A stretch of DNA of 64,000 nt. It comes from Vampirovibrio chlorellavorus (GTDB taxonomy: Bacteria > Cyanobacteriota > Vampirovibrionia > Vampirovibrionales > Vampirovibrionaceae). Shown piece after piece: positions 61,012 through 64,000 of this stretch (the stretch's first letter is position 1; the number at the start of each line of letters is the position of its first letter). The stretch covers positions 186,001 to 250,000 of the forward strand of contig QFWI01000016.1 of assembly GCA_003149345.1 (NCBI GenBank), in the 5' to 3' direction. The position numbers and the translations under genes were made by a program. The notes below the pieces were generated by a model. It did no database searches. It had not been told where the DNA came from and saw nothing but the letters and a program-made list of their open reading frames with translations.

Positions 61012-61470
61012 ATGAACGAGACCCGAGCAAACCATGAAGCGTGGATGCGGCAAGCGCTGGCCTCTGCCCAGTGCGCCCTGCCATTGGATGTGCCGGTGGG
61101 CGCTGTATTGCTGCATCAGGGGGAAGTGATTGCCCAGGCCTGCAACCGACGGGAAAGAGACTGCGATCCAGTGGGCCATGCTGAAATTCTGGCCTTACGA
61201 GAGGCCGCCCAAAGGCTGGAGCGCTGGCGGCTCACCGAGACCATCCTCTATGTGACCCTGGAGCCCTGCCCCATGTGCGCCGCCGCTATTCAACAAGCCC
61301 GTGTGCAGCAGGTCATTTTTGGGGCCTACGATCCCTTGCTGGGTGCTTGTGGCTCTCAATTCAATATTCTTCCGCCGACCGGGCCGTTACCAGTGTTAGG
61401 AGGCATTCTGGAGCAGGAGTGTGCCGGTTTGCTCAAAGCGTTTTTTCAGGGAAGACGAGAAAAATTGTAA
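61012..61470 (+). CDS. tadA: tRNA-specific adenosine deaminase
   Basis: TadA changes adenosine to inosine at the wobble position of tRNA-Arg. The 152-residue protein has the zinc and catalytic motifs HAEI (His56, Glu58) and EPCPMCAAA (Cys86, Cys89), with ACNRRERDCDPVGH before. The ATG at 61012 begins the family-like sequence; a longer frame from 60835 overlaps the divergent gene and adds nothing conserved. The C-terminus is of normal length. Confidence 0.93.
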   Translation: MNETRANHEAWMRQALASAQCALPLDVPVGAVLLHQGEVIAQACNRRERDCDPVGHAEILALREAAQRLERWRLTETILYVTLEPCPMCAAAIQQARVQQVIFGAYDPLLGACGSQFNILPPTGPLPVLGGILEQECAGLLKAFFQGRREKL

Positions 61471-61562
61471 GTCGCAGCTACCCAGCAGACGTCTCCAGTT
61501 GAATCGAGTCCGGGCTGGACGGCTTTCAAACCAGGCGCTTTGTTCGGGGCGCTTTGAGGATC

Positions 61563-62747
61563 TTAAAACATGCTGGAGAAGAATTTTTTCTTATCCGGGG
61601 CAGGATCCCGGACAACTTTGTCCAGCTCGACCAGACGGATGCCGTAGAGCATGTTGTCCTTCTCAATCTTGTCCAGCACGTCCATCCCGGCGATGACTTT
61701 GCCAAAAATGGCGTACTTGCCATCCAGCGTGGTTTGGGGAGCCAGGGTGATGTAGAACTGGCTGGTGGCGCTGTTGGGATCGGCGCCTCGGGCCATGGCA
61801 ACCATGCCTTTTGCGTTGTGCGACAGTTTGTTTTTGGCTTCCAGCGGTACCCGCTCTTTCGAGCCACCCGCCCCGGTTCCGGTTGGATCGCCGGTTTGGA
61901 TCACAAAACCCGGCACGACCCGGTGAAACTTCATGTTAAAGCGGTTGTAAAAGCCTTCCTGAACCAGTTTGGCAAAGTTTTGCACGGTCAAAGGGGCTTC
62001 GTCCGGGTACAGCTCGAAAACGATGTTGCCTTTCTCTGTTTCCAGAATGGCTGCCTTGGTTTTTAAATCGGGAATCTGCCGCACCTCGGAAGCGGTTTCC
62101 ACCACAGCGGACAAGGCCTGAGGGTTGCTGGTGCCGGTATTGGTGGCGCTGTCCGTGGGCTTGGAGAACCAGTTCAATGGATTCCAGGGGGTGCCGGTGG
62201 TGGTGGTGGTGGCTTGCTCGGTGGTCTCAGATTGCGAGCTGCTAGCGGTGTTTTCTTCAGACCGGGTTGCTTCAGACTGACCGGTCTCGGTCTGGGTTGC
62301 TTGTTTTTTGGACAGGCCCAGCTTGTACCAGGCTTTATCAGAGCTGTTGTTAGTTTGGTTGGCCGTATTCTCTTGGCTGTCGGACTGGTCGCTGGTTTCT
62401 GTGGGATCTTGCACCAACGGCTTTTGGCGACCTTCCGCCTGGAGTTTTAATGCTTCAGCCTTGCGCTTGGCCTCCTGGGCTTTTTGTAAGGCTTCCTGAG
62501 CGGCCCTTAGGGCCTGATCCGCCTGAGCGCTGGCCGCGTCGGCCTCCTGTTTGAAGATTTCCTGCTGATTGGCATCCTGGGAATTGCCTTCTTGGGGCTG
62601 GCGATCCGCTGCTTTGGCCGGTACCCAATTCATCGGGTTCATTTTTTGCATCCAGTTTGCCTGAGCCAGGCTTGTGCTGCTCAGTGCTAGCGATAACGCC
62701 AGGGTGAGCGCCATAGTACGAGAGGAACTCTGGAAAACTCGTTTCAT
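61563..62747 (-). CDS. Exported cyclophilin-type peptidyl-prolyl isomerase with low-complexity linker
   Basis: A 394-residue protein. The signal peptide is MALTLALSLALSSTSLAQA near the N-terminus. A coiled coil of Ala/Glu/Gln (about 65-110) and a Ser/Thr/Gln/Glu-rich linker (110-215) follow. The cyclophilin domain (about 225-394) has FHRVVPGFVIQTGDPTGTG, MAMARGADPNSATSQFYITL and FGKVIAGMDVLDKI. It should act in the periplasm. GGAG precedes the ATG at 62747; longer frames to 62933 have no support. Confidence 0.9.
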   Translation of the reverse strand: MKRVFQSSSRTMALTLALSLALSSTSLAQANWMQKMNPMNWVPAKAADRQPQEGNSQDANQQEIFKQEADAASAQADQALRAAQEALQKAQEAKRKAEALKLQAEGRQKPLVQDPTETSDQSDSQENTANQTNNSSDKAWYKLGLSKKQATQTETGQSEATRSEENTASSSQSETTEQATTTTTGTPWNPLNWFSKPTDSATNTGTSNPQALSAVVETASEVRQIPDLKTKAAILETEKGNIVFELYPDEAPLTVQNFAKLVQEGFYNRFNMKFHRVVPGFVIQTGDPTGTGAGGSKERVPLEAKNKLSHNAKGMVAMARGADPNSATSQFYITLAPQTTLDGKYAIFGKVIAGMDVLDKIEKDNMLYGIRLVELDKVVRDPAPDKKKFFSSMF

Positions 62748-63025
62748 TGCCTTTTCTCCAACTACGTGAATCACCATTGATTCTGCTTGAAAGGATTCTG
62801 ACTCAATACCAGGAGCCACGCCGGATCGGATCTCAACGTTATGCTGATTGTAGCGGGAATGTCTGTTCTGGACAAATGTTCTGTAAAGCGGGCTCATCCG
62901 TATTGCCTTATCCCTTCCGAGTGCCGGGAACATTAATAGTTCCTTAATAAATTAGGGCCACTGAACAGAGGGTTTTATAATGGGCTGTACATGATGTCGG
63001 CGTTGTAGAGGTTCGGCCAGTCGCT

Positions 63026-64000
63026 ATGGGTGTTGAATACAAAGATTATTACAAGATACTGGGGGTTTCCCGCACTGCTTCGGACAAGGAAATCAAGTCC
63101 GCTTACCGAAAACTGGCCCGTGAGTACCATCCCGATGTGAACCCCGGTGCTGAGGAAAAGTTTAAAGACCTGAATGAGGCTTATGAAGCCCTCAAAGACC
63201 CTGAAAAACGCCGCTTGTACGATAGTCTGGGTTCCAATTGGCGTCAGGGGCAAAACTTTAATCCGCCGCCCGGATTTGAAGGTTGGCAAACGGTCAATAT
63301 GGGCGATATGGGAGGTATGGGTGGATTCTCCAGCTTTTTTGACGCCCTGTTTGGCGGCGGTATGGGCGCTGGTGGCTTTGGGGCGCAGGGCTTTCCGGGC
63401 GGCGGTGCCGGTGGCTATGAGGACTTGTTTTCCGGCATGGGCGCTGGCCGTGGGCAGCGGGCAGGCGCTCGGGCTCATGCTCATCCGCCGGAGCAGTTGA
63501 ACATCGAGCAGGAGCTTTTGCTGGACTTGGAAGAAGGGGTGAAGGGCGCATCGAAAGAAGTGGTGACTCCCAACCGCAAGCGCTTGAGCGTGAACATTCC
63601 CAAGGGCGTTCGGCCAGGGGCCAAAATCCGGCTGGCCGGAGAAGGTCGTCAGGGACATCGGGGCCGGGGCGATTTGCTGCTGGTGGTCAAGTACCGCAAG
63701 CATCCTCGCTTTCAGTTGGAAGAGGATGTGTTGGTATATGAGGTCCCTGTTCCCGTGCCGGACCTGGTGCTGGGGGGCGAAATTAAAATTTCCACCCTCA
63801 GCGGGTCTGAGCTGAGCATGAAAATCCCGGTGGGTACCCAGCCGGGCCGCATGATGCGCTTGAAAGGCCAGGGCTTCCCCAGTAAAGATGGTAAATCCAG
63901 CGGGGATTTGCTGGTGCGCATCAAGGCCCTCATTCCCGAGCATCCCAGCGAACGGGAAAAAACGCTGTATCAGGAATTGCAGGCCTTGCACGCACGGTAA
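63026..64000 (+). CDS. cbpA: DnaJ-type co-chaperone without zinc domain (CbpA/DnaJ2 type)
   Basis: A 324-residue co-chaperone for DnaK. The J domain (5-70) has the HPD motif at 35-37, a Gly/Phe/Met-rich region follows (about 80-150), then the two beta-barrel substrate domains ([37 protein letters not shown]). The CxxCxGxG zinc domain is absent, which sets it apart from true DnaJ. It ends exactly at the window edge with its TAA. Confidence 0.92.
   Translation: MGVEYKDYYKILGVSRTASDKEIKSAYRKLAREYHPDVNPGAEEKFKDLNEAYEALKDPEKRRLYDSLGSNWRQGQNFNPPPGFEGWQTVNMGDMGGMGGFSSFFDALFGGGMGAGGFGAQGFPGGGAGGYEDLFSGMGAGRGQRAGARAHAHPPEQLNIEQELLLDLEEGVKGASKEVVTPNRKRLSVNIPKGVRPGAKIRLAGEGRQGHRGRGDLLLVVKYRKHPRFQLEEDVLVYEVPVPVPDLVLGGEIKISTLSGSELSMKIPVGTQPGRMMRLKGQGFPSKDGKSSGDLLVRIKALIPEHPSEREKTLYQELQALHAR

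Overview
The window looks like a chromosome segment of a non-photosynthetic relative of cyanobacteria (Vampirovibrionia/Melainabacteria type, perhaps Vampirovibrio-like). This is inferred from the mix of genes. There is a plant/cyanobacterial-type ferredoxin-NADP reductase that ends in the WHVE-Y tail, a cyanobacterial-style HNH protein, a cyanobacterial-type ADP-glucose pyrophosphorylase and ThyX. There are also flagellar genes, an Sdh1-type complex II, an ETF-quinone oxidoreductase and Kdo/heptosyl LPS genes, and no photosynthesis gene. Base composition is moderate, with G+C a little above half by eye. There is no prophage, CRISPR array or transposase, and gene density is high.

Layout. Positions 1-5300 hold housekeeping genes (LPS glycosyltransferase end, J-protein, M23 peptidase, pdxJ, TPR protein, thyX, RibD-C reductase). 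Positions 5379-5686 hold two copies of an 86-bp hairpin repeat. Positions 5731-16312 are one leftward flagellar basal-body/export cluster: two rod proteins, flgB, an RDD protein, flgC, a lytic transglycosylase, fliE, fliF, two unknown paralogues, fliH and flhA. No recognisable fliG is present where it normally sits. Positions 16477-18650 encode small exported or unknown proteins and an SLH-like lipoprotein. Positions 19125-21779 hold FNR plus an ETF-QO with eight cysteines in its ferredoxin end. A tandem duplication, a MITE-like inverted repeat and a small gene with its own promoter and terminator follow. Then come dgkA-ybeY-pgpH, tRNA-Leu, an HNH nuclease with a HerA-like ATPase, sdhCAB, a 2-oxoglutarate oxygenase, glgC, an acyltransferase, kdsC, a hydrolase, a parvulin, two orphan peptide-type ABC permeases, alr and a Gfo/Idh/MocA oxidoreductase.

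The right third carries tRNA-Gly, tig-clpP-clpX, a WecG/TagA transferase, a split transketolase, tRNA-Leu, two Flp pilins, holB-holA, a HEAT protein, asd-dapA, an SseB-family protein, a glycine-zipper protein, a cyclic-nucleotide-binding protein, an HNH protein, tadA, an exported cyclophilin and a CbpA-type co-chaperone.

Functional links: respiratory electron entry (sdhCAB, ETF-QO, possibly FNR), lysine/peptidoglycan precursors (asd, dapA, alr), envelope synthesis (kdsC, acyltransferase, WecG), and protein quality control (tig, clpP, clpX, parvulin, cyclophilin, J-proteins). The observations most worth following are the paralogous pair of unknown proteins between fliF and fliH, the FNR/8-Cys ETF-QO module, and the HNH-HerA pair.
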